Shown here: in pieces, positions 8,586 to 16,934 of the stretch | How positions within the stretch are numbered: the first letter of the stretch is position 1 | How the letters are laid out: every line of letters starts with the position of its first letter | Source: a candidate division Kazan bacterium | Lineage (GTDB): Bacteria; Patescibacteriota; Kazan-3B-28 | DNA length: 36,072 nucleotides | Direction of reading: 5' to 3' | Assembly (NCBI GenBank): GCA_003647645.1 | Contig: QMNG01000006.1 | Location: 1 to 36,072 of the forward strand | Notes under the pieces: model-generated | What the model was told of the DNA's origin: nothing | Databases searched by the model: none | The model's input: only the letters and a program-made list of their open reading frames with translations | Made by a program: the position numbers and the translations under genes

Positions 8586-8613
8586 TTAGTATTTAATATC
8601 CAGTATTTGGTAC
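8586..8613. repeat. Degenerate heptamer repeat directly before gmk
   Basis: In the gmk sense the units are GTACCAA, ATACTGG, ATATTAA, ATACTAA, ending three bases before the GTG start. The units resemble those before prfA and before the gene at 23375. Confidence 0.7.
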
Positions 8614-8731
8614 CTTTTATTCTCTGAGCGCAGTCGAAGAGTTTCCATAATGCAATCCTTTAACTCACTTTATTCACTCAGGAAATGCTATTTTTTTATT
8701 CTCTGTTCTCTATCCTCTGTCCTCCCCTAAT
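8614..8731. repeat. Repeat-rich spacer between the RluA-family gene and gmk
   Basis: The spacer contains a fragment of a common interspersed repeat (CTGAGCGCAGTCGAAGA), then 7-bp-period units TTCTCTG, TTCTCTA, TCCTCTG, TCCTCCC (8699-8726), and then TTCATGA twice (8731-8744). The last array overlaps the 3' end of the upstream gene, whose final codons (NHES and stop) are encoded by it. No gene is visible. Confidence 0.7.
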
Positions 8732-9397
8732 TCATGATTCATGATTCAGAATCTTTTTCAGCTTAGATGGAAGTGGAGCAACAAACTCGCGTTTTTTACC
8801 CGCAGAATCTATAAAGGATATTTGGTAAGCGTGGAGAAACTGAAAATCAAACGTATCATCCCTTTTGCCATAGGTTTTATCACCGACTATGGGGTGTCCA
8901 ATACTGGCTAGATGAATTCGAATCTGGTGAGTGCGCCCTGTTTGGGGACATACCCTGAGATAGGTGAACCCCGGTTTATATTTAATGACTTCATATTTAG
9001 TTTCAGCCGGCTTACCGGCTTCAGCAGGTTCAAAAGTGGTTTTTTTGACTAGGCCACGAGCCAGGGGAATTTTAATAATGCCTCGACGGGGCGTCACTTT
9101 GCCATGCACCAAAGCTAAGTATTCCTTCTTTATTCGTCTGGTTTTAAATAAATTCTTCAGATGGTCAAAGCTTGCTTGGTTTTTGGCAACCAGCAAAACC
9201 CCCGAGGTTTCCTTGTCCAAACGATGCAATAATCCGTATCGTTTGCCCTTTAGCGGAGAATCGGGAAAATGCTTGACGATCAGATCGGTTAGAGTTTTAG
9301 CGGTTTTTACGCCTTCATGCACAACCAAACCGCTGGGCTTATTTATGACCAGTATATTTTTGTCTTCAAATATAATATCTAGTTCATCTGCTGCCAT
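8732..9397 (-). CDS. RluA-family 23S rRNA pseudouridine synthase, no S4 domain
   Basis: The 221-residue protein has the RluA/RluC/RluD catalytic core: NKPSGLVVHEG (motif I), GLLHRLDKETSGVLLVAKN with the catalytic Asp (HRLD), and the late motif GRTHQIRIHLASIGHPIVGDKTYG. Such enzymes isomerise uridine to pseudouridine in rRNA or tRNA. The usual N-terminal S4 RNA-binding domain of RluC/RluD is absent because the protein starts right at the catalytic domain. The exact target uridine cannot be assigned, so no symbol is given. The start overlaps the 3' end of lspA by 14 bp, and the stop lies inside a TTCATGA repeat. Confidence 0.88.
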   Translation of the reverse strand: MAADELDIIFEDKNILVINKPSGLVVHEGVKTAKTLTDLIVKHFPDSPLKGKRYGLLHRLDKETSGVLLVAKNQASFDHLKNLFKTRRIKKEYLALVHGKVTPRRGIIKIPLARGLVKKTTFEPAEAGKPAETKYEVIKYKPGFTYLRVCPQTGRTHQIRIHLASIGHPIVGDKTYGKRDDTFDFQFLHAYQISFIDSAGKKREFVAPLPSKLKKILNHES

Positions 9398-9821
9398 GTG
9401 CGTACAAAAACTTTATTACAATCAGTATGATCCCCGAAAAAATAAAAATATCAGCCAAATTAATGGTGGTAATGCCGAAGCAGCCCCAGTAATCTGCTAC
9501 ATTGCCGTTAAACAGCAGCCTCTCAAATAAGTTGCTGACACCCCCGCCTAATAACAGGCCAAATGCCAAACTGATAACTGTATCTTTGGCGGCTAACCGA
9601 AAATACCAAACTACAATAAGAATCAAAAACAACGCCACCGCTGCTATTATTAGCCATTTGGGCAGAATAATATTAAACGCCAACCCGGGGTTATAGATAA
9701 TTTTGTCCGAAAAGTTTAAGCGCACCAGTTGCGATACCAATACGGCAGCAATCCAGGTCCCATAAAACATACCTAGCCCGGCGCTGCTCGACTGAGGAGA
9801 GGTGCGGTGATTCATCGGCAT
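9384..9821 (-). CDS. lspA: Lipoprotein signal peptidase II
   Basis: LspA is a membrane aspartyl protease that removes the signal peptide from diacylglyceryl-modified prolipoproteins. The 145-residue protein has four hydrophobic segments and the family signature in the form GGGVSNLFERLLFNGNVADY and INLADIFIFSG. The two catalytic aspartates are those in VADY and LADIF. Substitutions from the usual GNxxDR (here SNLFER) are mild. Lgt, which acts one step earlier, is encoded upstream on the same strand, and a lipobox protein is present at 32985. The alternative start is Met3. The gene overlaps the downstream pseudouridine synthase and starts 12 bp after the DksA-like gene. Confidence 0.88.
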   Translation of the reverse strand: MPMNHRTSPQSSSAGLGMFYGTWIAAVLVSQLVRLNFSDKIIYNPGLAFNIILPKWLIIAAVALFLILIVVWYFRLAAKDTVISLAFGLLLGGGVSNLFERLLFNGNVADYWGCFGITTINLADIFIFSGIILIVIKFLYAHGSR

Positions 9822-9833
9822 AATAAAACTATA

Positions 9834-10202
9834 TTATTTATCCATTCGGGTGCGAGCTGCAGGATAGGTTTTTAAACGCTCTTCGCTGATCCATTCCCCG
9901 GTATCTTCACACCTGCCGTAGGTGCCCTTATCTATTTTGCTCAATGCTAATTTGATTTCGTCCAGAGACTTATCCAAATCATCTACTCTTGATACTCGTT
10001 CCTGCAGGGCCTCCGCCTCGACCCCACTGTCAATGCTATCCTCGACACTGCCCTCGTCATATTCCGGCTGCAGAGCAATATATTTGCCCGAAGCTTCGTC
10101 GAATTCAGAAATGGTTGCAAGCTCTTTTTCAATTTCAGCCTTCCGCCTTTTAAGATCTTGTTTACGTGCTTCTATAAATTCCGGACTATAGCGCGACATC
10201 AT
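9834..10202 (-). CDS. DksA/TraR-like protein lacking most zinc-finger cysteines
   Basis: The 122-residue protein has the coiled-coil layout of the DksA/TraR family (a long Lys/Glu helix, 10-35; a second helix, 70-92) and the family's C-terminal sequence IDKGTYGRCEDTGEWISEERLKTYPAARTRMDK. In canonical members this region is CxxC...CxxC; here only one Cys remains, so zinc binding is probably lost. DksA-type proteins bind the secondary channel of RNA polymerase and adjust initiation; whether this one does is inferred from family only. The start is supported by AAAGG 10 bases upstream of ATG, one of the few clear ribosome-binding sites here. Confidence 0.82.
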   Translation of the reverse strand: MMSRYSPEFIEARKQDLKRRKAEIEKELATISEFDEASGKYIALQPEYDEGSVEDSIDSGVEAEALQERVSRVDDLDKSLDEIKLALSKIDKGTYGRCEDTGEWISEERLKTYPAARTRMDK

Positions 10203-10217
10203 AGTAATTATCCTTTC

Positions 10218-11240
10218 TTATGCGTTAACTTTACCTTCTAATATTTGTACTACTCTGGCTAATTTAGACTTAGTCCCCAACAAGATCAGCCTATCTCCTG
10301 CTTCAATTATGGCATCACCGACAGGATTGATAATAGCGTTGCCGTCGGGTTTGTGGATAGCCAGTACCGTAGCGCCATAAGTTCGGTTCGATAACCGATC
10401 GGCAATGCTGTGCCCGGCGACTACAGATGACTCCGCTACTATAACATCGTCTATTTCCACTTCGGAGTTCGCCAAATCCTGCACATCATCCAAAAAATCA
10501 GCCACGGTTGGATTGAGAGCAAAGTTAGCCATACGGAACGCTCCGATTTGGTGCGGCAGCACTACCCGATTGGCGCCAATCTTGGACAATTTGGCCGGCG
10601 AGCTGCCCTGGTTAGCCCGCGCCACGATAAAAATGTCATTATTTAGTGATTTTGCCGTAATAATAGTCAAAACAGCATCGCTGTCCCGTCCCAGCGCTAC
10701 AATAATCGTCTTGGCATCCATCGTTCCGGCGCGTTTCAAGGTCTCTTCCTCTGTAGAATCGCCCATTAAACACAGGTATCCAGCTCTCTTGCATCGCTCA
10801 AATGACTCCAAATTTTTTTCGATAACTACAAAACTAACCCCCTCTTTGGCTAGTTCCAGAGCGATTTGCCTACCCACTCTGCCAAAGCCGGCGATGATGT
10901 AGTGATCGGACAAGTTTTTTAGTGTCTTTTCCAATTTACGCGATTCTAAATTCTCTTCTAGTTTATCCTCTATTACATATTCTCCCAATAGCCGCAGGAC
11001 ATAATAGAGAGTCACCAACCCAAAAACAATCAGCAGAATTGTAAAAATTGTTCCCGAGGGTGATAGCTCGTGCACTTCGCGAAAGCCGACTGTAGCCAAA
11101 GTTATCACCACCATATAGAAGGCATCCAAGAAGTTCCAACCCTCAATCAACATAAACCCGAGTGTGCCAACGCTAACCATGACCAATATTAAAACGGCCA
11201 GTCCAGCTAAATTAACTTTGCGATTTTTTGTTTTGTCCAT
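10218..11240 (-). CDS. Two-TM potassium channel-like protein with RCK (TrkA-N/TrkA-C) domains
   Basis: The 340-residue protein has two transmembrane helices (about 10-32 and 62-85) flanking a pore loop with TLATVGFREV (about 46-56), then a TrkA-N/RCK nucleotide-binding domain beginning YIIAGFGRVGRQIALEL (GxGxxG) and a TrkA-C domain near the end (SIADRLSNRTYGATVLAI...AGDRLILLG). This is the layout of MthK-like channels. The filter reads TVGFR rather than TVGYG, lacking the second glycine; similar filters occur in other bacterial channel-RCK proteins, so ion selectivity cannot be assumed. The RCK domain probably senses a nucleotide or ions. It sits between the 134-residue membrane protein and the DksA-like gene. 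Confidence 0.87.
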   Translation of the reverse strand: MDKTKNRKVNLAGLAVLILVMVSVGTLGFMLIEGWNFLDAFYMVVITLATVGFREVHELSPSGTIFTILLIVFGLVTLYYVLRLLGEYVIEDKLEENLESRKLEKTLKNLSDHYIIAGFGRVGRQIALELAKEGVSFVVIEKNLESFERCKRAGYLCLMGDSTEEETLKRAGTMDAKTIIVALGRDSDAVLTIITAKSLNNDIFIVARANQGSSPAKLSKIGANRVVLPHQIGAFRMANFALNPTVADFLDDVQDLANSEVEIDDVIVAESSVVAGHSIADRLSNRTYGATVLAIHKPDGNAIINPVGDAIIEAGDRLILLGTKSKLARVVQILEGKVNA

Positions 11241-11390
11241 CCCGCTATAAATTAAACATGGAATATCTTTCTGGAATTAATATTTATAGGTAAGCATTCG
11301 TCCATTCACTGGCTAACTATATTGTAATCTATTATCTCCGCCAGATTCGTAACAGAACTCAAGTAACAGCTAAACCAAATTTCTTCCAGT

Positions 11391-11795
11391 TTAAGTAAAA
11401 CTCAAGAACGACATAACGACAACAGCTACAATAATCAATGACACAACTACATACAACAGCCATACTCCCAGCCAGATGGCATTGGTAACAGCCAATTTTT
11501 TGACCTGAAACTTTGGAATAAACAACAAAATAACAAATATAGCTGTAATAATTATTGAACTAACATTCACCAGCCAGACTTGCCACGATACTCCGCTGGC
11601 ATTGATCAGAGCAATAAATTTATCCGGATTATCGGAGAGGATATTGGTATCCAGAATTGCTTTAGTAGCGGTCTGAATCCTAAACAACTGGCATAAATTC
11701 AAAATTAAAACACCCAGCAACAAAAAATCCCCCACTAGTAAGACGGCACGAGTGCGATTACTTATCCGTTTTGCTTTCAAGCTTTTTCGATTCAT
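11391..11795 (-). CDS. Hypothetical membrane protein, three to four helices
   Basis: The 134-residue protein begins with a basic stretch (MNRKSLKAKRISNRTR) and has hydrophobic segments near 18-37, 70-87 and 102-130. I do not recognise a family. The start overlaps the 3' end of rmuC by 38 bp, so translation is probably coupled. Spacing to the K+ channel-like gene downstream is 150 bp, in which I see no gene. Codon use resembles the neighbours. Confidence 0.6.
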   Translation of the reverse strand: MNRKSLKAKRISNRTRAVLLVGDFLLLGVLILNLCQLFRIQTATKAILDTNILSDNPDKFIALINASGVSWQVWLVNVSSIIITAIFVILLFIPKFQVKKLAVTNAIWLGVWLLYVVVSLIIVAVVVMSFLSFT

Positions 11796-12750
11796 AATTA
11801 GTCAAAGATAGCGCCTCTCCGCGAATTTTACTGACGATTTGCTGGTATTCGTCATAGGCGTTTTTAATCATGACATTGCCTTTGGCCACTTTGTTATCCA
11901 GAATATCATCCATCTTCGACAGAGACAGGCCGAGATTCTCCAAAAATATTTTAACCCTCTCTTCATCTATCCGCGCACTGTGCTTCCTTTGCAAATCCAA
12001 AAAGGAAAGAATGTAAGGAATCGTCATGCTGTAGGGCACGATGATAACATGGTAGTCGCGGTGCGCCCGAATGATCGATTCCTTTAAAATATAGTGCAAG
12101 GAATCCGGCACAGCCATAATCGCCGACTCGTACGTTACCGGCGGAGAGATATAGGTGCTAACCTCGCGAGCTTTGCGCAGCACTTCTATCTCAATTTTAC
12201 GGATAATCTTAAGTTTGGCATCCTCATCATTTGATTGATGAAGCATACTCAACTCATCAACAGCAACCATCTTTGAATCGACTGGCAGAATTCTTCCGTC
12301 CGGCAACTTCAGCCCGAACTCCACCACCTTGCTGCCAACTTTAAAATCATAGACCATCGTACCTTGGGGGAATAATTTTAAAATCTCACGAATAATATTT
12401 TCGCCGGCCATTCCTTTGGACTTAGATCCCCGCATTACACTTTCGATACCCTTGGTCGCTGCTAAAATATTTTGAAAATAATCCTGGTCGCGTTCCCGAC
12501 GTTCCCGATGCTCCGTTACAAGGTCCTTAAGATTGTCCGTACTAGAGCGGATTTCAGACTTCAAATCACGCTGAATTTCCTGAGCCGCCCGCTGCTCAGT
12601 TTTAATTTGGTCAACCATCCTGATTAAATCATTAATAATTTTCGCAGCTCCTTCTGATGTTGATACGTTCGGCCTGCGCATAATCAGCACAGCCAGCGCT
12701 ATTAATAGCGATAGCCCCAAAACTAAAATGATTATCATTTCAATTCCCAT
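11758..12750 (-). CDS. rmuC: RmuC-family DNA recombination protein
   Basis: The 330-residue protein has an N-terminal membrane anchor (IIILVLGLSLLIALAVLIM), a coiled coil (about 35-95, EQRAAQEIQRDLKSEIRSS) and the RmuC domain with SKGMAGENIIREIL, VEFGLKLPDGRILPVDSKM and the conserved C-terminal part. The D...SK arrangement resembles the PD-(D/E)xK nuclease core to which RmuC is related. In E. coli RmuC limits rearrangements at inverted repeats, which may be relevant in this repeat-bearing genome; that is inference. It lies between lgt and the 134-residue membrane protein gene, likely in one transcript. An alternative start is Met5. Confidence 0.88.
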   Translation of the reverse strand: MGIEMIIILVLGLSLLIALAVLIMRRPNVSTSEGAAKIINDLIRMVDQIKTEQRAAQEIQRDLKSEIRSSTDNLKDLVTEHRERRERDQDYFQNILAATKGIESVMRGSKSKGMAGENIIREILKLFPQGTMVYDFKVGSKVVEFGLKLPDGRILPVDSKMVAVDELSMLHQSNDEDAKLKIIRKIEIEVLRKAREVSTYISPPVTYESAIMAVPDSLHYILKESIIRAHRDYHVIIVPYSMTIPYILSFLDLQRKHSARIDEERVKIFLENLGLSLSKMDDILDNKVAKGNVMIKNAYDEYQQIVSKIRGEALSLTNYESKKLESKTDK

Positions 12751-12816
12751 TCCGCCAATTAAAATTCATTGCTTATAACCAATACCATCGTAGAAAAATT
12801 TATTCAATTTAATTAA

Positions 12817-13689
12817 TTATTCATCTCTATTTTTAAATTGGTTAAGTGGGCTTTTTTGTCTTAACCACCAAACACTCAAAGCAATTATGGCCAGGCTCGC
12901 CCATTGGGCTATAGTAAGAAACCACCAGTGATCGCTGTCTATCCGCACAAATTCAACTGCAAACCTCAAGCTACTATATAGTATCAGATACCAAGCCAAA
13001 ACACCGCCATCCTTGAGACGCAGCTTGAGCAAACGTAACAATATAAAAAATATGATGAAGCTGCCAACCGCTTCATATAGGAAAGTGGGATGAAAATGGG
13101 TGAATTCCTCCAAACCCAGAGGCCGGCTCTGTGGGCTAACATACATCTTCCACGGCAGATTAGTCGGGCCGCCAAACGCTTCTTGATTGAAAAAGTTGCC
13201 GAACCGTCCGATCGCCTGCCCTAAAATTATTGCTGGAACAAAAACATCGGCAACTTTTTTAAAATCTAACTTATATATCTTTGTTGCCCACAATGTGGTT
13301 AGCGCTCCCCCCAAGATCGCCCCGTGAATGCTCAATCCACCCTGAGTGATCAGCACAATCTCGGCCAAGTTATCAATATAGAGAGGCCATTTCAAAATCA
13401 CAAACATCAGCCTGGCACCAACAATACCACCAACTAAGCCCCAAATAACCACATTGAGCAATAAATCTGCATTTAAATTCCGCGACCCGGCCAAAGACCT
13501 AACCACTACAAAATATCCGATCAAAATGCTTAGAGCAATTAACATTCCATACCAACGAACACTAACTGGTCCTACTTCAAAAGCAACCGCGTCCACAATT
13601 TTGTCGCCAGCAAAATACGGAGCTAAAATAAAATAAATTACAACAATTAATGTAGCTCCCAGAGCGTACTTTAAGAATTTTTTATCCAT
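12817..13689 (-). CDS. lgt: Prolipoprotein diacylglyceryl transferase
   Basis: Lgt attaches diacylglycerol from phosphatidylglycerol to the lipobox cysteine of prolipoproteins in the cytoplasmic membrane. The 290-residue protein has about seven hydrophobic segments and the family signature GRFGNFFNQEAFGGPTNLPW, with the preceding GGLSIHGAILGG region and HPTFLYEAVGSF afterwards. The early motif VRWYGMLIALSILIGY is also typical. It is the first gene of the minus-strand house-keeping run and is divergent from the PP2C-like gene. LspA is encoded five genes downstream. Confident family assignment. Confidence 0.94.
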   Translation of the reverse strand: MDKKFLKYALGATLIVVIYFILAPYFAGDKIVDAVAFEVGPVSVRWYGMLIALSILIGYFVVVRSLAGSRNLNADLLLNVVIWGLVGGIVGARLMFVILKWPLYIDNLAEIVLITQGGLSIHGAILGGALTTLWATKIYKLDFKKVADVFVPAIILGQAIGRFGNFFNQEAFGGPTNLPWKMYVSPQSRPLGLEEFTHFHPTFLYEAVGSFIIFFILLRLLKLRLKDGGVLAWYLILYSSLRFAVEFVRIDSDHWWFLTIAQWASLAIIALSVWWLRQKSPLNQFKNRDE

Positions 13690-13762
13690 ATTAACTTGCC
13701 CTTTTATGTGAACCTATCTTATCATAAAGCGTTGGGGGGAAGCACCGCCACTCACTATTTAT

Positions 13763-13792
13763 TTGGTATCTTGGAAAACTTCGCTTTATAAT
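13763..13792 (+). promoter_or_regulatory. Putative promoter of the PP2C-like/propeller gene
   Basis: TTGGTA (13763-13768) and TATAAT (13787-13792) are 18 bp apart. The predicted leader of about 145 nt contains a 9-bp inverted repeat, ATCTCCGGT (13875-13883) and ACCGGAGAT (13920-13928), ending 16 nt before the ATG. Confidence 0.5.
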
Positions 13793-13944
13793 AAAGTAGA
13801 ATTAAAAACCAAGAGTCAGAGAATAAAAACAGAAGCAACCCACAATTTATAATTCTTAACTCCCCTCGGGGCAGATCTCCGGTTCAAAAAACTTCAAAAC
13901 TCAGAAAAGACCGTTTTGTACCGGAGATATAGTTCAGACCCAGG

Positions 13945-16257
13945 ATGAACGAAAACGCAGAAACAATTCCAACAGTAACCAAGCCAAGCCTAGCTGCAAG
14001 AATAGGCAAGGTTCTGTCCCACCATGCCACCAAAAGCGGTTTTTCAACTGCCCTGGTTTACGAGCCAGACGAGGCAGCATTTTTGGAGCATGGCAGCCTA
14101 TATTTTGTAATTGATATCGCCAGTCCCAGCCCACTCTCGGCTGACATTGCCTATAATCTTATTGATATTATCAAGGAAGAGTACTACAGCGATCTGGCCT
14201 TAAGCGCCGGAGAAAGCTTTGAGAATGCTCTGAAAGCTGCCAACTCGGAACTAGCGGCTATCGCCAAAGAGGGAGAGAAGGATTGGATCGGCAAAATGAA
14301 CATAATAGTAGCTGCTGTCCAGGGCAAAAATATGTTCATTGTCCAACGCGGAACAGCTGAGGCTCACCTGCTCCGCCAAGGCAATATGACCAATCTCTCT
14401 AAGGGCATGTATACGCCGGGGGAAACCTATCGGCCGGAGGAAACCCTATCAAATCTTATAGAGGGAGAAATTGAAGTTGAAGATAAAATTGTCGTTAGCA
14501 CCTCAGAACTTTTCTATTATATTTCAATAGATAATCTCAAGCGGCTAATTGCTAATAACACCCCGGCCCAAGCGGCCAAGTCACTAGCAACTATGCTGGA
14601 GCAGGAAGACGAGATAAACCGAACCAGTGTTTTAATATCCGAATTTAATACGCCCGAACTATTGAGCCAAGAGGAAGAAACTGGACCCAGCGAAAACTGG
14701 GTTGGCAAACCGGCGGCGATTAAATCTAAGACCGCTCCGCGACGAGCCAGGGTTTGGCCTGCGGTGGCACCAAAAGAAATCAACAAATCCCAAACTGTTG
14801 AAGAGGCCATGGACACAACAGATGAAACTGCTGAGATAGTTGATGAGCCAACCCAGGCTAAAGAAAAAAGCCACCCCCGAGAGCGAGAGGCCATTGTTAT
14901 CAAAGAGGAAGAAGAAACCCTAAAGACAAAAAGATCTGCGCCCTCAATCAGGAGTTATCAGACAAAGGTTGGATTTGATTCAGACAAACTTAAAAATATT
15001 GGTGATATAACCCTGAAAATTGTTAAAGCCACAGGATTGATATTGCTGGCAATAGCAGATATAATTGCAACCTTTGTTGCCAATGTTGTTAAACAAATCA
15101 GAAAACAGCCCAACGGCGATAAAATCCTTATCGGTATTGCGGTGGTGCTGGCGGCGGTAATCGTAGTTTCCACTTTTGCGCTAGCCCGCGGATACAGCGG
15201 AAGAGTCAGCACCAGACAAGCCACCGCTGCTCTTACTGAAGCCCAGCAAAAGCGCGATGCGGCCCAGGCTTCGTTAATATATGAAGATGTAGTCAGAACC
15301 AGAACTCTGTTGGCCGAAGCGTATGTCTTGGCTGAGTCTGCCACCACCAATGCCCGGACCGAGAAGGAGGCCGCGCTCTTGTTGGCCGATTTGCGGGAAC
15401 AGCTTGACGATGTTAGCGCAGTCAATCGCTTCACCGGAGTTCAGCCGCTGGTTGATTTTGATGTTTTGTCCGCTCAGCTGGCATCCAGTGCTGGAAGCGA
15501 GGCAGCTGTTCAAATTGGCGAGTTAGTTATCTTGGGCGGCAATGTTTACACAATCGATCCGAGCAATAATAAGGTTTACAAATTTAAAACCTCCAGCGGC
15601 GAAGCAGTTATTTCAAATTCCCTGGTCAGCTCCAATAAGGCGTTATCCTTGGCTAGCGCGATGGGAGACAGTGAAATAATTTTCTATACTGTCCCACCAT
15701 CCATTTACAGTCTGAACCTAGTCAACAACAGCATGGTCAATGTGCCTTTGGATGAAGGAGATTGGAACAACGCTGACAATCTAATCGCCTACACTGATAA
15801 ACTTTACTTTTTAGACAGAGTTAACAGCCAAATCTGGAAGTATAAAAAAACGCCAGACAGTCAATATACCCAAATCGCTGCATACTTTGAAACCGGAGCA
15901 GCGGATCTAACTAAAGCCCTAGACTTCGCCATCGATGGAAATATTTTTGTTCTGTCAGATGGAAATATCATCGAAAAATATCTGGGCGGCGAAAAGATCG
16001 AGTTTGCTTTGGCAGAATTGCCCCATCCCTATCCTGCCCTCGGAAATATTACTCACATCTACACTGACGCGGCCAGCCAGCTTTATCTTTTGGATGCCAC
16101 TAACAACCGGGTGGTCAAATACGATAAAGAAGGCACCTACTTGGGCCAGTACATCTATGACAACATTGAAAATCCCCAAGATTTGTTTGTAGATGAGGCA
16201 ACTGGCTATATTTATCTGAGTGCCGGAACCAGTGTTTATCGGCTTCCGCTAGAGTAG
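13945..16257 (+). CDS. Degenerate PP2C-like domain fused to transmembrane segment and beta-propeller
   Basis: The 770-residue protein has three parts. Residues about 20-235 resemble a PP2C-type phosphatase in order of elements (LYFVIDIASPSPLSADIAYNLI, MNIIVAAVQGKNMFIVQRGTAEAHLLRQG, VEDKIVVSTSELFYYIS), but the metal-binding DGxGG, GDS and SDG motifs are replaced, so it is probably catalytically inactive. A charged, presumably disordered linker follows (to about 385), then a transmembrane helix (about 393-415, ILIGIAVVLAAVIVVSTFAL), an Ala/Glu-rich coiled coil (about 420-490) and a beta-propeller (about 510-770) with NHL-like repeats (YTIDPSNNKVYKF, YLLDATNNRVVKYDKEGTYLGQY). The propeller would be extracytoplasmic. 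The topology suggests transmembrane signalling or scaffolding; the partner is unknown. Confidence 0.82.
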   Translation: MNENAETIPTVTKPSLAARIGKVLSHHATKSGFSTALVYEPDEAAFLEHGSLYFVIDIASPSPLSADIAYNLIDIIKEEYYSDLALSAGESFENALKAANSELAAIAKEGEKDWIGKMNIIVAAVQGKNMFIVQRGTAEAHLLRQGNMTNLSKGMYTPGETYRPEETLSNLIEGEIEVEDKIVVSTSELFYYISIDNLKRLIANNTPAQAAKSLATMLEQEDEINRTSVLISEFNTPELLSQEEETGPSENWVGKPAAIKSKTAPRRARVWPAVAPKEINKSQTVEEAMDTTDETAEIVDEPTQAKEKSHPREREAIVIKEEEETLKTKRSAPSIRSYQTKVGFDSDKLKNIGDITLKIVKATGLILLAIADIIATFVANVVKQIRKQPNGDKILIGIAVVLAAVIVVSTFALARGYSGRVSTRQATAALTEAQQKRDAAQASLIYEDVVRTRTLLAEAYVLAESATTNARTEKEAALLLADLREQLDDVSAVNRFTGVQPLVDFDVLSAQLASSAGSEAAVQIGELVILGGNVYTIDPSNNKVYKFKTSSGEAVISNSLVSSNKALSLASAMGDSEIIFYTVPPSIYSLNLVNNSMVNVPLDEGDWNNADNLIAYTDKLYFLDRVNSQIWKYKKTPDSQYTQIAAYFETGAADLTKALDFAIDGNIFVLSDGNIIEKYLGGEKIEFALAELPHPYPALGNITHIYTDAASQLYLLDATNNRVVKYDKEGTYLGQYIYDNIENPQDLFVDEATGYIYLSAGTSVYRLPLE

Positions 16258-16264
16258 TTTGTTT

Positions 16265-16288
16265 TGATACTTTTCTAGAAAAGTATCA
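16265..16288. repeat. 24-bp perfect palindrome
   Basis: TGATACTTTTCT is followed directly by its reverse complement AGAAAAGTATCA, with no loop, eight bases after the stop of the propeller gene. It could form a stem in RNA or be a protein-binding site. A second weak hairpin with a T-run follows. Confidence 0.8.
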
Positions 16289-16295
16289 CAAAAGT

Positions 16296-16321
16296 CCCGG
16301 CTCATGTTCGTCGGGCTTTTT
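16296..16321 (+). terminator. Weak intrinsic terminator after the propeller gene
   Basis: A short CCCG...CGGG stem with a 12-base loop is followed by CTTTTT. It is close behind the 24-bp palindrome, and the two may act together. Confidence 0.45.
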
Positions 16322-16467
16322 CATTGGCTAAATCCTCTTACCGCTAATGGTCGAAACTCGGTTCATTCCTTCACCTCAAACATCTCCCCGCGGCAAGGAT
16401 TTAGCTCAATTCAAGACAACCCTCCTCCAATGGCCGGAGAAGGTTCTTTATATATTTTATAAAATGA

Positions 16468-16473
16468 TAGAAT
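16468..16473 (+). promoter_or_regulatory. Extended -10 promoter element of smpB
   Basis: TGATAGAAT fits an extended -10 (TGn plus TAGAAT at 16468-16473). The predicted transcript start, about 7 nt downstream, lies at or within a few bases of the smpB ATG at 16483, so the mRNA may be leaderless. Confidence 0.5.
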
Positions 16474-16482
16474 AGACGCGAT

Positions 16483-16929
16483 ATGAAAATCATTAACCCC
16501 CAAGCTAAATTTAATTACCAGATTCTTGATACCATCGAAGCTGGTATTTCCCTATTAGGGGCTGAAGTAAAATCAGTTAGAGCTGGACAGGTCAGTTTAA
16601 AAGAAAGCTTCGCCAAAATAAAGAATAAGGAGATCTGGCTAATGGGCGCTCACATCGCCCCGTACAAACAAGGAACTCCAAAAAATTACGATCCAATTCG
16701 ACCCCGGAAACTGCTGTTGCACAAAAAAGAAATAAACCATCTCATTGGCAAACTCAATGAGCAGGGCTTGAGTTTAATCCCGATGAAGATGTATTCAAAG
16801 AAGAATAAGATCAAACTTGAGTTGGGATTGGGCAGAGGCAAGAAAAAATACGATAAGCGGGCATCGATTAAAGAAAGAGAGTTCAAGCGGACCCAACAGC
16901 GAGTTTTGAAATACAAAAAGAGAAAGTGA
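16483..16929 (+). CDS. smpB: SsrA-binding protein SmpB
   Basis: SmpB binds tmRNA and brings it to stalled ribosomes for trans-translation. The 148-residue protein has the usual features: AKFNYQILDTIEAGISLLGAEVKSVRAGQVSLKESFA in the OB-fold, HIAPYKQGTPKNYDPIRPRKLLLHKKEI in the middle, and a basic C-terminal tail (KKKYDKRASIKEREFKRTQQR) that in other bacteria enters the mRNA channel. Length and sequence are typical. Its RNA partner ssrA is encoded about 870 bp away on the other strand. The start codon has an extended -10 element so close upstream that the message may lack a leader. Confidence 0.96.
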   Translation: MKIINPQAKFNYQILDTIEAGISLLGAEVKSVRAGQVSLKESFAKIKNKEIWLMGAHIAPYKQGTPKNYDPIRPRKLLLHKKEINHLIGKLNEQGLSLIPMKMYSKKNKIKLELGLGRGKKKYDKRASIKEREFKRTQQRVLKYKKRK

Positions 16930-16934
16930 GAATA

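Noticed and set aside
8964-9530. 188-residue plus-strand ORF
   Set aside because: Antisense of the RluA-family gene, which has all its catalytic motifs in frame.
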